DNA of 64,000 nt from Streptomyces sp. JJ36 (GTDB taxonomy: Bacteria; Actinomycetota; Actinomycetes; Streptomycetales; Streptomycetaceae), in NCBI RefSeq assembly GCF_021696945.1, contig NZ_JACYHE010000001.1:62001-126000 (forward strand), given 5' to 3'. Below are positions 8,640 through 19,542 of the stretch, piece after piece; the first letter of the stretch is position 1; the number at the start of each line of letters is the position of its first letter. The notes below the pieces were generated by a model. That model was not told where the DNA came from. It was given only the letters and a program-made list of their open reading frames with translations, and searched no databases. The translations under genes and the position numbers were made by a program.

Positions 8640-10490
8640 TCAGCCGCCGCTGGAGGTGCCGGTCGGCGTGCCCGTGGGGGTTCCGGTCGGCGTGCCGGTG
8701 GAGGTGCCGGTGGGCTCGGGGCTGGGGGACGGGGTGGGCGTGGCCGCCGGCTCGCGGACGGTGAGCTCGACGATCAGCGGGTCGCCGTCCGAGGGGGTCA
8801 GCACCAGCTCGTACGCGCCGCCCTGCCCGCCGGCGTGCAGCTCGGGCAGCCGGAGCCGGCCGGCCTCGCCCGTGGTGAGCCCGGTCAGGCGGTGCACCCG
8901 CTGCCCGGCGGCGTCCGTGAAGTACGGGCCCTGGCCCGGCTCCAGAGCCGTGCCGTCGGCCGCGCGGAGCTCGGCGGTCACCACGGCGCAGACCGCGGCC
9001 CGGCCCTGGTGGGTGGCCGTCACCTCGACGCGGTCGGCGAAGGCCGTCCCCGTGGTGGCCTCCAGCGGGGTGCCGGAGGTGCGGGTCAGGGTGTCGGCGG
9101 GCGCGGGCCGCACCATGGCGCGGTACTCGGCCGGTGCCAGCTCCGTCCCGACGACGGCGGCGCGGACGGTGAAGGAGCCGAGCCGCAGGCCGGCGTGGAG
9201 CGCGGGGGCGGTGGCGGTGCCGTTCGTGCCGGTGGTGACGGTGGCCTCGCGGACGCCGGAGCCGAAACGCGCACCGGTGTCGCCGGCGACGGTGAAGCGC
9301 ACCCGGGCGCCCGGCACGGGCGCGCCCCCGGCGGTGGTGACGCGGACGGTGAGCGGGCCGGCGAAGTCGGTGCCGGCCGTCGCGGCGATCTCGGCGTCGC
9401 CGAGGCGCTGCACCCGGTCCGGGACGACGGGGCCGGGGGTGGGCTGGGAGGGCGTCGGGGTGGGCTTCGTCGGGGTCGGCGTGGGGCTGGTTGGCGTGGC
9501 GGGGTCGTCCGGCGTGTCGTCCGTGGCGCCGGGCTCCTTGCCGCCCTCCTGCTCCCGGTCTCCGGCGCCTCCGGTGTCGTTCCCGCCGTTCCGGCGGTCG
9601 CGGGCCGGGTCCCGGCGGTCCTGCCGGTCGCTGTCGCCGACCGGGCCGGAGGGGGGCACGCCCTCGCCGTCGGGGACCTCGTGGACGCCGTTGCGGTAGA
9701 ACTCCAGCCAGGCCAGGACGGTGTTCAGATAGGCCCGCGAGTCGTTGTAGCTGAGCACGGCCGCGTCCAGGTCGCCCTTGAGGGCGAGGTTCCGGTCGCC
9801 CGCGCAGAGGTACTCGCCGGCGGCGAGTGCGGCGTCGTAGATGTTGTTCGGGTCGCGGCGGCCGTCGCCGTTGCCGTCGGCGCCCCAGGTGGCCCAGGTG
9901 GAGGGGATGAACTGCATGGGCCCGACGGCGCGGTCGTAGGTGGTGTCGCCGTCGTAGACGCCGCTGTCGGTGTCGGTGATGCGGGCGAAGCCGTCGCCGT
10001 TCAGGACGGGGCCGAGTATGGGCTCCAGGGTGGTGCCGTCGGCGTCCACCTTGCCACCGCGGGCCTGGCCCGACTCCACCTTGCCGATGGCCGCGAGCAG
10101 TTCCCAGGGCAGGCCGCACCCGGGGTCCGAACCGGACACGGAGCGCTCGGCCTTCTTGTAGGCGGCGAGCACGGTCGCGGGTATCCCGGACTCGGCCGGT
10201 GCGTCCTCGGGCTGCTCCTGCTGCTCCTCGGGCTGCGGGCTCTCCAGCGGGGGCAACTCGGTGTAGTAGGAGTCGTCGCCGGGGGTGTCGTCCCGGGGTA
10301 TGCCTCCGCCGCGGGCGCCGCCGCCGTCGTCGTCCCCGGTCGGGCGCAGGTCGATGCCGGGTGCCTGCGAGGCGGTGAGCGCGGCCATCGCCGCAGCCGC
10401 CACGGCTGCGGTACTCACGCCTCTGCGGAGTCTGCCGCTGGAGTGCTCCGTGTGCTTCGCCGCCGCGTGCCTGCCGCGGTATCGCGCCAT
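8640..10490 (-). CDS. Secreted lytic transglycosylase with C-terminal Ig-like region
   Basis: A 616-residue exported protein. The N-terminus is basic with a hydrophobic Ala-rich core (about residues 22-42). The catalytic soluble-transglycosylase domain (about 115-265) has GLPWELLAAIGKVESGQ with the expected catalytic Glu, AVGPMQFIPSTWATWG, an EF-hand-like DGNGDGRRDPNNIYD segment and LSYNDSRAYLNTVLAW. It would cleave peptidoglycan glycan strands outside the membrane. A Pro/Thr/Asp-rich linker follows, then a beta-rich region resembling bacterial Ig (Big-1-like) domains (AGTDFAGPLTVRVTTAGGAPVPGARVRFTV pattern in two copies) and a short PTGT repeat tail encoded by 12-bp tandem repeats at 8640-8710. 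No sortase signal is visible. Confidence 0.88.
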   Translation of the reverse strand: MARYRGRHAAAKHTEHSSGRLRRGVSTAAVAAAAMAALTASQAPGIDLRPTGDDDGGGARGGGIPRDDTPGDDSYYTELPPLESPQPEEQQEQPEDAPAESGIPATVLAAYKKAERSVSGSDPGCGLPWELLAAIGKVESGQARGGKVDADGTTLEPILGPVLNGDGFARITDTDSGVYDGDTTYDRAVGPMQFIPSTWATWGADGNGDGRRDPNNIYDAALAAGEYLCAGDRNLALKGDLDAAVLSYNDSRAYLNTVLAWLEFYRNGVHEVPDGEGVPPSGPVGDSDRQDRRDPARDRRNGGNDTGGAGDREQEGGKEPGATDDTPDDPATPTSPTPTPTKPTPTPSQPTPGPVVPDRVQRLGDAEIAATAGTDFAGPLTVRVTTAGGAPVPGARVRFTVAGDTGARFGSGVREATVTTGTNGTATAPALHAGLRLGSFTVRAAVVGTELAPAEYRAMVRPAPADTLTRTSGTPLEATTGTAFADRVEVTATHQGRAAVCAVVTAELRAADGTALEPGQGPYFTDAAGQRVHRLTGLTTGEAGRLRLPELHAGGQGGAYELVLTPSDGDPLIVELTVREPAATPTPSPSPEPTGTSTGTPTGTPTGTPTGTSSGG

Positions 10491-10551
10491 GGGACCGACC
10501 GCCCCCTCTCCCCTGCTGAGACCGTCAACCCGTGACCTTACGACACCACAT

Positions 10552-10588
10552 GGCCCGGCGTCAGCGGGGAGGCCCGTGACGCCGGGCC
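10552..10588 (-). terminator. polA terminator hairpin
   Basis: A 12-bp perfect inverted repeat (10552-10563 with 10577-10588) with a 13-nt loop lies about 70 bases past the polA stop and before the transglycosylase start. Confidence 0.7.
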
Positions 10589-10656
10589 GTTCCGGCCGGA
10601 TCGGGCGGGTTTCCGGCTGCTTCCCGCCGCCGGGGGCCGTCCCCGCCGGCCGCCGG

Positions 10657-13362
10657 TCAGTGCGCCGCGGACTCCCAGTCCGTGCCGAATCCGACCGACA
10701 CGTCCAGCGGCGCGTCCAGCCCGACCGCGCCGGCCATCTCCCGGCGCACCAGCTCCTCCGCGGCCTCGCGTTCGCCGGGCGCCACTTCGAGCACGATCTC
10801 GTCGTGCACCTGGAGCAGCAGCCGGGACCGGAGCCGCTCCCGGCGCAGCGCCTCGTCGACCCGGAGCATGGCGACCTTCACGATGTCCGCCGCGGTGCCC
10901 TGGATGGGGGCGTTGAGCGCCATCCGCTCGGCCATCTCCCGGCGCTGCCGGTTGTCGCTGTTGAGGTCGGGCAGATAGCGGCGCCGCCCCATGATGGTCT
11001 GGGTGTAGCCGGTGGCGCGGGCATCCTCCACGACCCGGCGCAGATAGTCGCGTACGCCCCCGAACCGCTCGAAATAGGTGTCCATCAGGCCGCGCGCCTC
11101 CTCCGCGGAGACGGCGAGCTGCTGGGAGAGGCCGAAGGCGGAGAGGCCGTACGCCAGGCCGTAGGACATCGCCTTGATCTTGCGCCGCATCTCCGGGTCG
11201 ACCTCACCGGTGCCGACCCGGAACACCTGCGAGGCGACGGTGTCGTGCAGGTCCTCGCCGGAGGTGAACGCCTCGATCAGGCCCGCGTCCTCGGAGAGAT
11301 GGGCCATCACCCGCAGCTCGATCTGGCTGTAGTCCGCGGTGAGCAGCGCCTCGTACCCCTCGCCGACGCGGAAGCCGCGGCGGATGGCGCGCCCCTCGTC
11401 GGTGCGGACCGGGATGTTCTGCAGGTTCGGGTCGGTGGAGGAGAGCCGGCCGGTGGCCGCGACCGTCTGGTTGTAGGTGGTGTGGATACGGCCGTCCGCG
11501 GCGATGGTCTTGATCAGGCCCTCGACCGTGGAGCGCAGCTTCTGCTGCTCGCGGTAGCGCAGCATCAGCACCGGCAGCTCGTGCTCGGTCTGGGCGGCCA
11601 GCCAGGCCAGGGCGTCCGCGTCGGTGGTGTAGCCCGTCTTGGTCTTCTTCGTCTTCGGCAGGCCGAGCTCGCCGAAGAGCACCTCCTGGAGCTGCTTGGG
11701 CGAGCCGAGGTTGAACTCGTGGCCCACCGCGGTGTGCGCGTCCGCCACCGCCTGCTGCACGGCGTCGGCGAAGCGCTGCTCCATGTCCGCGAGCCACTCC
11801 CGGTCGGCGGCGACACCGGCCCGCTCCATGCGGGCCAGCAGGGCGGAGGTCGGCAGCTCCAGGTCGTGCAGCAGGTCCGTGGCGCCGACCTCGTCCAGCC
11901 GGTCCTTCAGCACCGCGCCGAGATCGACGACGGTGCGCGCCCGGGCCATCAGGGCGTCGGCCTCCGCCTGCTCGTCCGTGCCGAAGGCGAGCTGCCCGCC
12001 GCCCTCGGTCACGGCCGGGCCCAGCTCCCGGCCGAGGTGTTCCACGGAGAGCGCGTCCAGCGCGAAGGAACGGCGGCCGGGCTTGACCAGATAGGCGGCC
12101 AGCGCGGTGTCCATGGCGATGCCGTCGATCGTCCAGCCGTGCTCGGCGAAGACCCGCAGCGCCGCCTTGGCGTCGTGCAGCACCTTCGGACGGGAGGGGT
12201 CGGCGATCCAGCCGGCGAAGGCACGCTCGTCGGCCTCGCCGAGCTGGGCCGGGTCGAACCAGGCGGCGGGCCCCTCGGCGGTGGCGAGGGCGATCTCGCT
12301 GATGCTGCCGCGGCCCAGCTTCCACACGTCGACCGTGGCCAGGCCGACGGGGCCGTCCGTGCCGTGCCGCTCCAGCCAGGGCGCCAGCTCGCCGTCGGCG
12401 AGGACCGTGCCGTCCACGCTGACGCTGTCCGCCGGCGCTGTCTCCTCCTCCGCGGCGCCCGGGTCGACGGCGAAGAGCCGCTCGCGGAAGTTCGGGTTGC
12501 GGAACTCCAGGGCGTCCATGACGACCGCCAGGGTGTCCCGGTCGTACGGCTCCCGCTTCAGGTCGGCCGGGCCCACGGGCAGCTCCACGTCCCGCACCAT
12601 CTCGGTGAGCCGGCGGTTGAGCCGGACGGCCGGCAGGTGGTCGCGGAGATTCTGCCCGGCCTTGCCCTTCACCTCCGCCACCCGCTCGACCAGCTCGGCG
12701 AAGCTGCCGAACTGGTTGATCCACTTCGCGGCGGTCTTCTCGCCGACGCCGGGGATGCCCGGGAGGTTGTCCGAGGGGTCACCGCGGAGCGCGGCGAAGT
12801 CCGGGTACTGCTCCGGTGACAGTCCGTACCGCTCGCGGACCTTCTCCGGGGTGTAGCGGGTGAGCTCGGAGACGCCCTTGGTGGGGTACAGCACCGTGGT
12901 GCGGTCGGTGACGAGCTGGAAGCAGTCCCGGTCGCCGGTGACGATGGAGACCTCAAAGCCCTCGGCCTCGGCCCGGGTGGCCAGGGTGGCGATCACGTCG
13001 TCGGCCTCGAAGCCGTCCACCGCGAAACGCCGCACCCGCATCGCGTCGAGCAGCTCGCCGATCAGCTCGACCTGCCCCCGGAACTCGTCCGGCGTGGTGG
13101 AGCGGTTCGCCTTGTAGTCCGCGAACTCCTCCGACCGCCAGGTCTTGCGGGAGACGTCGAACGCCACCGCGAAGTGCGTGGGCGCCTCGTCACGCAGGGT
13201 GTTGGCCAGCATCGACGTGAAGCCGTAGATCGCGTTCGTCGGCTGGCCCGTGGTGGTGGAGAAGTTCTCCGCGGGCAGGGCGAAGAACGCCCGGTAGGCG
13301 AGGGAGTGCCCGTCCATGAGGAGCAGGCGCGGTGCGGTGTCGTGCGATGCTGTCTTGGCCAC
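10657..13362 (-). CDS. polA: DNA polymerase I
   Basis: A 901-residue family A polymerase from the GTG at 13362 (VAKTASHDTAPRLLLMDGHS). The frame is open upstream but that part overlaps the divergent oxidoreductase. Domains: 5'-3' exonuclease/FEN (~1-300; DGFEADDVIATLA, TGDRDCFQLV, HhH GIPGVGEKTA), a 3'-5' exonuclease-like fold (~320-510) and the polymerase domain with motif A DYSQIELRVMAHLS, motif B RRKIKAMSYGLAYG and motif C VHDEIVLEV. The exonuclease fold lacks the DxE metal site (its place reads LATVDVWKL), so proofreading is probably absent, as in other actinobacterial and Taq polymerases. It acts in Okazaki fragment maturation and repair. CAGGAT seven bases before the GTG suggests a leaderless mRNA. 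Confidence 0.97.
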   Translation of the reverse strand: MAKTASHDTAPRLLLMDGHSLAYRAFFALPAENFSTTTGQPTNAIYGFTSMLANTLRDEAPTHFAVAFDVSRKTWRSEEFADYKANRSTTPDEFRGQVELIGELLDAMRVRRFAVDGFEADDVIATLATRAEAEGFEVSIVTGDRDCFQLVTDRTTVLYPTKGVSELTRYTPEKVRERYGLSPEQYPDFAALRGDPSDNLPGIPGVGEKTAAKWINQFGSFAELVERVAEVKGKAGQNLRDHLPAVRLNRRLTEMVRDVELPVGPADLKREPYDRDTLAVVMDALEFRNPNFRERLFAVDPGAAEEETAPADSVSVDGTVLADGELAPWLERHGTDGPVGLATVDVWKLGRGSISEIALATAEGPAAWFDPAQLGEADERAFAGWIADPSRPKVLHDAKAALRVFAEHGWTIDGIAMDTALAAYLVKPGRRSFALDALSVEHLGRELGPAVTEGGGQLAFGTDEQAEADALMARARTVVDLGAVLKDRLDEVGATDLLHDLELPTSALLARMERAGVAADREWLADMEQRFADAVQQAVADAHTAVGHEFNLGSPKQLQEVLFGELGLPKTKKTKTGYTTDADALAWLAAQTEHELPVLMLRYREQQKLRSTVEGLIKTIAADGRIHTTYNQTVAATGRLSSTDPNLQNIPVRTDEGRAIRRGFRVGEGYEALLTADYSQIELRVMAHLSEDAGLIEAFTSGEDLHDTVASQVFRVGTGEVDPEMRRKIKAMSYGLAYGLSAFGLSQQLAVSAEEARGLMDTYFERFGGVRDYLRRVVEDARATGYTQTIMGRRRYLPDLNSDNRQRREMAERMALNAPIQGTAADIVKVAMLRVDEALRRERLRSRLLLQVHDEIVLEVAPGEREAAEELVRREMAGAVGLDAPLDVSVGFGTDWESAAH

Positions 13363-13462
13363 GCACCCGATCCTGCCACGCGCCGCCGACAACCCCCGCC
13401 GGGGCCGCCCGGCCGCGCCGCGCGGGGTCCCGGCCGCCGGTGCCGCATGGGAGCATCGGGGC

Positions 13463-15802
<2,340 letters not shown>

Positions 15803-15842
15803 CCGCACGGCCCGGCCACGGGCGATCGGAGCACACCGCACC

Positions 15843-16307
15843 ATGGGTGACCACAGCACCACACACTTCCCGCAGGAGATCCTCGACCAGTGGAGCGGCC
15901 TGGGCATCGACCTGCCCGCGCTGTTCTCCGCCGGGCACCTCGGCGAACGCATGGGCCTGACGGTGCTGGAGGCCTCCCCGGAGAAGGTGGTCGGCACCCT
16001 CCCCGTCGAGGGGAACACCCAGCCGTACGGGCTGCTGCACGGCGGCGCCTCGGCGGTGCTCGCGGAGACCCTGGGCTCGGTCGGCGCCATGCTGCACGGC
16101 GGCCCGCACAAGGTCGCCGTCGGCGTCGACCTGAACTGCACGCACCACCGGGGCCTGCGCGCCGGACTGGTCACCGGGACGGCCACACCGGTGCACCGCG
16201 GCCGCACCACCGCCACCTACGAGGTCGTGATCACCGAGGAGTCCGGCAAGCGGGTGTGCACGGCGCGGCTGACCTGCCTGCTGCGGGACGCCGAACCGGC
16301 CGGCTGA
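15843..16307 (+). CDS. PaaI-family hotdog thioesterase
   Basis: A 154-residue protein. It has the hotdog-fold signature YGLLHGGASAVLAETLGS (H66-G-G, E75-T), followed by VGVDLNCTHHRGLRAG. Members hydrolyse acyl-CoA thioesters, often aryl- or hydroxybenzoyl-CoA. Substrate is unknown here. ATG 15843 starts 40 bp after the oxidoreductase stop, so the two may be cotranscribed. Earlier in-frame codons exist but would overlap the preceding gene. Confidence 0.85.
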   Translation: MGDHSTTHFPQEILDQWSGLGIDLPALFSAGHLGERMGLTVLEASPEKVVGTLPVEGNTQPYGLLHGGASAVLAETLGSVGAMLHGGPHKVAVGVDLNCTHHRGLRAGLVTGTATPVHRGRTTATYEVVITEESGKRVCTARLTCLLRDAEPAG

Positions 16308-16351
16308 CCCGCATCGCCGCCGCACCCTGGCCCGGAGCCCGGCACAGCGAC

Positions 16352-16365
16352 TAGCTTTCCCCCGC
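16352..16365 (+). promoter_or_regulatory. Predicted -10 box of a leaderless gene
   Basis: TAGCTT at 16352-16357 ends eight bases before ATG 16366. It fits the actinomycete TAnnnT box with transcription starting at or next to the start codon. No Shine-Dalgarno sequence is present. Confidence 0.5.
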
Positions 16366-16989
16366 ATGGGGGAGCCACCGACCGGGGAGAGCGACGACCG
16401 CAGACCGGACCTGCTGACCGGCGGAGGCGGCGGCCCCCGGCCCGCCGAACGCTGGGCCGCGCTGCCGCCCCGGCTCCGCCGGGGCGCCGTGGTCGCCGCC
16501 GCCGCGGCCCTGGTGGCGGCCGGGTCCGTCTATCTCGTCTCCGCCCGGCCCGATCCGGTGCCGCAGCCGCCCGTCCCCTACCCCGCACAGATCACGACCG
16601 TCGACTTCGTGAAGATCACTCCGGGTACAGGCGACGAGGACACGCACGCGTTCACCATCGAACTCCGCGCCACCGTGGACGGCGGCTCCCAGGTCACCGT
16701 CCTGGACGTGCGCCAGGGCTACCGGGGCCTGGACCTGCGGCTCGACCCGCCTCCGCCCCTGGTGGTGGCCGAACACCGGCCGCAGAAACTGCTCGTACGG
16801 GCGCAGGTGACCTCCTGTCGCGAGGTGTCGGCCGACGCCGGAATGCCCTTTCTCGATTTCACGCTGCGTAACGCCCGGGCCGACCAGGAGCTGAGCGTGA
16901 TCCCCGGGCGGCGCTACGCCCGGGCCCTCGCCCGCCGGCTGCGTACGCTATGCGGACCGTCCGCACCCGGCGCGTCCCCCGCCGCCTGA
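16366..16989 (+). CDS. Conserved single-pass membrane protein, function unknown
   Basis: A 207-residue protein. It has a charged Pro/Gly-rich N-terminus (~1-40), one membrane segment (AVVAAAAALVAAGSVYLVSA, ~41-60) and an extracytoplasmic part of ~145 residues with beta-like alternation (VTVLDVRQGYRGLDLRL) and cysteines at about 151 and 196 that could form a disulfide. I do not recognise a catalytic motif. It is probably transcribed from its own leaderless promoter and stands alone between the thioesterase and the liv operon. Confidence 0.7.
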   Translation: MGEPPTGESDDRRPDLLTGGGGGPRPAERWAALPPRLRRGAVVAAAAALVAAGSVYLVSARPDPVPQPPVPYPAQITTVDFVKITPGTGDEDTHAFTIELRATVDGGSQVTVLDVRQGYRGLDLRLDPPPPLVVAEHRPQKLLVRAQVTSCREVSADAGMPFLDFTLRNARADQELSVIPGRRYARALARRLRTLCGPSAPGASPAA

Positions 16990-17263
16990 GGGAACTGCGG
17001 CTTTCGCCGTCCGATACGCGTGCGTTTCCCGGCGGAAACCTCCGGACCCCGGCGAAAGCATCCGGACTCCGAACAGCGTCATAACAAGAAAGTCACATCA
17101 TCCCCTTCACCTCTGCCGGACCGCATCCCCTCGCCATAGAGTCACCGCCAGTCACCGCGCCGCCGGGCGCACCCTGCCAAGCACGGTTCAGTACCCAGTA
17201 CGGCCCGGCGCGCCACACGGCCACCGACCAGAGTGCGCCGCGCCCATTGGGAAAGGACTGATC

Positions 17264-18502
17264 GTGCGTCAGCGATCCTTGCTCATACTCACCACCGGGG
17301 TCACCGTGGGGGCACTCGCGCTGTCCGCCTGCGGATCCCGTGACGACGACAACGGAGGCGGCGACAGCGGCAAGACCACCGTCGTCATCGGTCTCGACGC
17401 CCCGCTGACCGGCGACCTCTCCGCCCTCGGCAAGGGCATCCAGAACTCGGCCGAACTCGCCACCAAGGTCGCCAACAAGAACAACGAGGTCGAAGGGGTC
17501 ACCTTCAAGCTGGAGGCGGTGGACGACGCCGCCCAGGCCGGCACCGGCCAGCAGAACGCCACCAAGTTCGTCGGCGACGAGGACGTCTACGGCGTCGTCG
17601 GCCCCCTCAACTCACACGTCGGCGAGGCCATGCAGAAGGTCCTCGCCAACGCGGAACTGGTGCAGGTCTCGCCCGCGAACACCGCGCCGCAGCTCACCCA
17701 GGGCCCGAACTGGAAGGAGGGCGACAAGAAGCGGCCGTTCGACAGCTACTTCCGCACCTCCACCACGGACGCCATCCAGGGCCCCTACGCCGCCCAGTAC
17801 ATCTACAACGAGGAGGGCCTGAAGAAGGGCTTCATCCTCGACGACAAGAAGACGTACGGCGCCGGCCTCGCGGCCACCTTCAAGGCGGAGTTCAAGAAGC
17901 TCGGTGGCAAGGTCGTGGGCACCGACCACGTCAACCCGGAGGACCGCGACTTCTCCGCCATCGCCACCAAGATCAAGAACTCCGGCGCCGACTTCGTCTA
18001 CTTCGGCGGCGAGTACCCGGCCGGCGCCCCGCTGACCGACCAGATCAAGAAGACCGGCGCCAAGATCCCCGTCGTCGGCGGCGACGCCCTCTTCTCCGGC
18101 GAGTACATCAAGCTCGCCAAGAAGAACGCCGAGGGCGACATGGCCACCTCCGTCGGCGCCCCGCTGGACACCCTGGACACCGCCAAGGAGTTCAAGAAGA
18201 ACTACAAGGCGGAGGGGTACAGCGAGCCCTACGAGGCCTACGGCGGCTACGCCTACGACAGCACCTGGGCGATCATCCAGGCCGTCAAGGCCGTCGTCGA
18301 GAAGAACGACGGCAAGCTGCCGGAGGACATCGACGAGGCCCGCAAGCAGATCTCCGAGGCCACCCAGGACGTGTCCTTCAAGGGCGTGACGGGCGACGTC
18401 TCCTTCGACGAGTTCGGTGACACCACCAACAAGCAGCTCTCCCTCTACAAGGTCAAGAACGGCGAGCACGTGCCCGTCAAGACCGGCACGTTCGGAGAGT
18501 AG
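17264..18502 (+). CDS. Branched-chain amino acid ABC transporter substrate-binding lipoprotein
   Basis: A 412-residue protein. It starts at GTG 17264 behind GGGAAAGGACTG. A lipoprotein signal peptide with lipobox LSAC gives Cys23 as the lipidated residue, followed by a Gly/Asp linker. The mature part is a type I periplasmic-binding fold of the Leu/Ile/Val family (VVIGLDAPLTGDLSALGKGIQNS, VVGPLNSHVGEAMQKV, YFRTSTTDAIQGPYAAQYI, GGDALFSGEYIKLA). It captures amino acids outside the membrane for the LivHMGF channel encoded downstream. A strong hairpin between this gene and livH (18544-18576) probably lets the binding protein be made in excess. The 274-bp upstream region, A/T-richer at 17060-17100, should hold the operon promoter. 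Confidence 0.95.
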   Translation: MRQRSLLILTTGVTVGALALSACGSRDDDNGGGDSGKTTVVIGLDAPLTGDLSALGKGIQNSAELATKVANKNNEVEGVTFKLEAVDDAAQAGTGQQNATKFVGDEDVYGVVGPLNSHVGEAMQKVLANAELVQVSPANTAPQLTQGPNWKEGDKKRPFDSYFRTSTTDAIQGPYAAQYIYNEEGLKKGFILDDKKTYGAGLAATFKAEFKKLGGKVVGTDHVNPEDRDFSAIATKIKNSGADFVYFGGEYPAGAPLTDQIKKTGAKIPVVGGDALFSGEYIKLAKKNAEGDMATSVGAPLDTLDTAKEFKKNYKAEGYSEPYEAYGGYAYDSTWAIIQAVKAVVEKNDGKLPEDIDEARKQISEATQDVSFKGVTGDVSFDEFGDTTNKQLSLYKVKNGEHVPVKTGTFGE

Positions 18503-18543
18503 AACCCACCGGGCCGACCGGCCCACCCGCTCACATCCTGCTG

Positions 18544-18576
18544 CTGCGCGGGGGCGCAAACAGCGCCCCCGCGCAG
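18544..18576 (+). terminator. Intra-operon hairpin between binding protein and livH
   Basis: A perfect 14-bp stem (18544-18557 with 18563-18576) with loop AAACA, about 40 bases after the binding-protein stop and 30 before livH. It probably acts as a partial terminator or mRNA 3'-end stabiliser. Confidence 0.75.
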
Positions 18577-18607
18577 CCGTATCTGACACTCCCTCGGAGG
18601 CCCCCCG

Positions 18608-19537
18608 GTGCAAGATCTGCCGGCGCAGCTTGCCAACGGCCTGGTGCTCGGAGCGATGTACGGACTCATCGCGATCGGGTACACCATGGTGTACGGCATA
18701 GTTCAGCTCATCAACTTCGCCCATGGCGAGATATTCATGATCGGCGGCTTCGGCGCGCTCACCGCGTGGCTCTGGCTGCCCGACGGCACCTCCCTCGCCG
18801 TCGCCCTTCCCGTCATGATCCTCATGGCGATGGCCTGGTCCGTCCTCGTCGGCATCGGCACGGAACGGTTCGCCTACCGGCCGCTGCGCGGCGGCCCGCG
18901 ACTCGCCCCGCTCATCACCGCGATCGGCCTGTCGCTCGCCCTCCAGTACGCCATCTGGGCGTTCTACCCCGGCGCCAAGAAGGACCGCGCCTTCCCCCGG
19001 CTGGAGGGCGGCCCGGTGGAGTTCGGCGGCGTCTCCTTCCAGCGCGGCGAGATCTTCCTGCTCATCGCCGCCCCGCTCTGCATGATCGCCCTCGCCTGGT
19101 TCGTCTCCAAGACCCGCACCGGCCGCGCCATGCAGGCCACCAGCCAGGACCCGGACACCGCCAAGCTGATGGGCATCAACACCGACCGGATCATCGTCAC
19201 CGCCTTCGCCATCGGCGCCGCCTTCGCCGCCATCGCGGCCGTCGCCCACGGGCTGAAGTTCGGTCAGGTCGGCTTCAAGATGGGATTCATCGCCGGCCTC
19301 AAGGCCTTCACCGCCGCCGTCCTCGGCGGCATCGGCAACGTCTACGGGGCCATGATCGGCGGCCTCGTACTCGGCATGACCGAGGCCATGGCCACCGCAT
19401 ACGTGGAGAACATCCCCGGCATGGAACAGCTCGGCGGCGGCGCCTGGAAGGACGTGTGGGCCTTCGCGCTCCTCATCGTCGTCCTCCTGCTCCGTCCGCA
19501 GGGCATCCTCGGCGAGCGAGTCTCGGATCGGGCGTGA
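18608..19537 (+). CDS. livH: Branched-chain amino acid ABC permease LivH
   Basis: A 309-residue polytopic protein. GTG 18608 follows CTCGGAGGCCCCCC. The LivH family pattern is clear: LANGLVLGAMYGLIAIGYTMVYGI near the N-terminus, NFAHGEIFMIGGF, RPLRGGPRLAPLITAIGLSLAL, the EAA-like cytoplasmic loop MQATSQDPDTAKLMGINTDRII, and AFTAAVLGGIGNVYGAMIGGLVLGM. It forms the membrane channel with LivM. The stop codon lies 5 bases before livM. Confidence 0.96.
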   Translation: MQDLPAQLANGLVLGAMYGLIAIGYTMVYGIVQLINFAHGEIFMIGGFGALTAWLWLPDGTSLAVALPVMILMAMAWSVLVGIGTERFAYRPLRGGPRLAPLITAIGLSLALQYAIWAFYPGAKKDRAFPRLEGGPVEFGGVSFQRGEIFLLIAAPLCMIALAWFVSKTRTGRAMQATSQDPDTAKLMGINTDRIIVTAFAIGAAFAAIAAVAHGLKFGQVGFKMGFIAGLKAFTAAVLGGIGNVYGAMIGGLVLGMTEAMATAYVENIPGMEQLGGGAWKDVWAFALLIVVLLLRPQGILGERVSDRA

Positions 19538-19542
19538 GAGAG

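Noticed and set aside
10491-10656. Possible c-di-AMP riboswitch upstream of the transglycosylase gene
   Set aside because: Such riboswitches control some streptomycete wall hydrolases, but I could not find the conserved ydaO-type core in this 165-bp gap.
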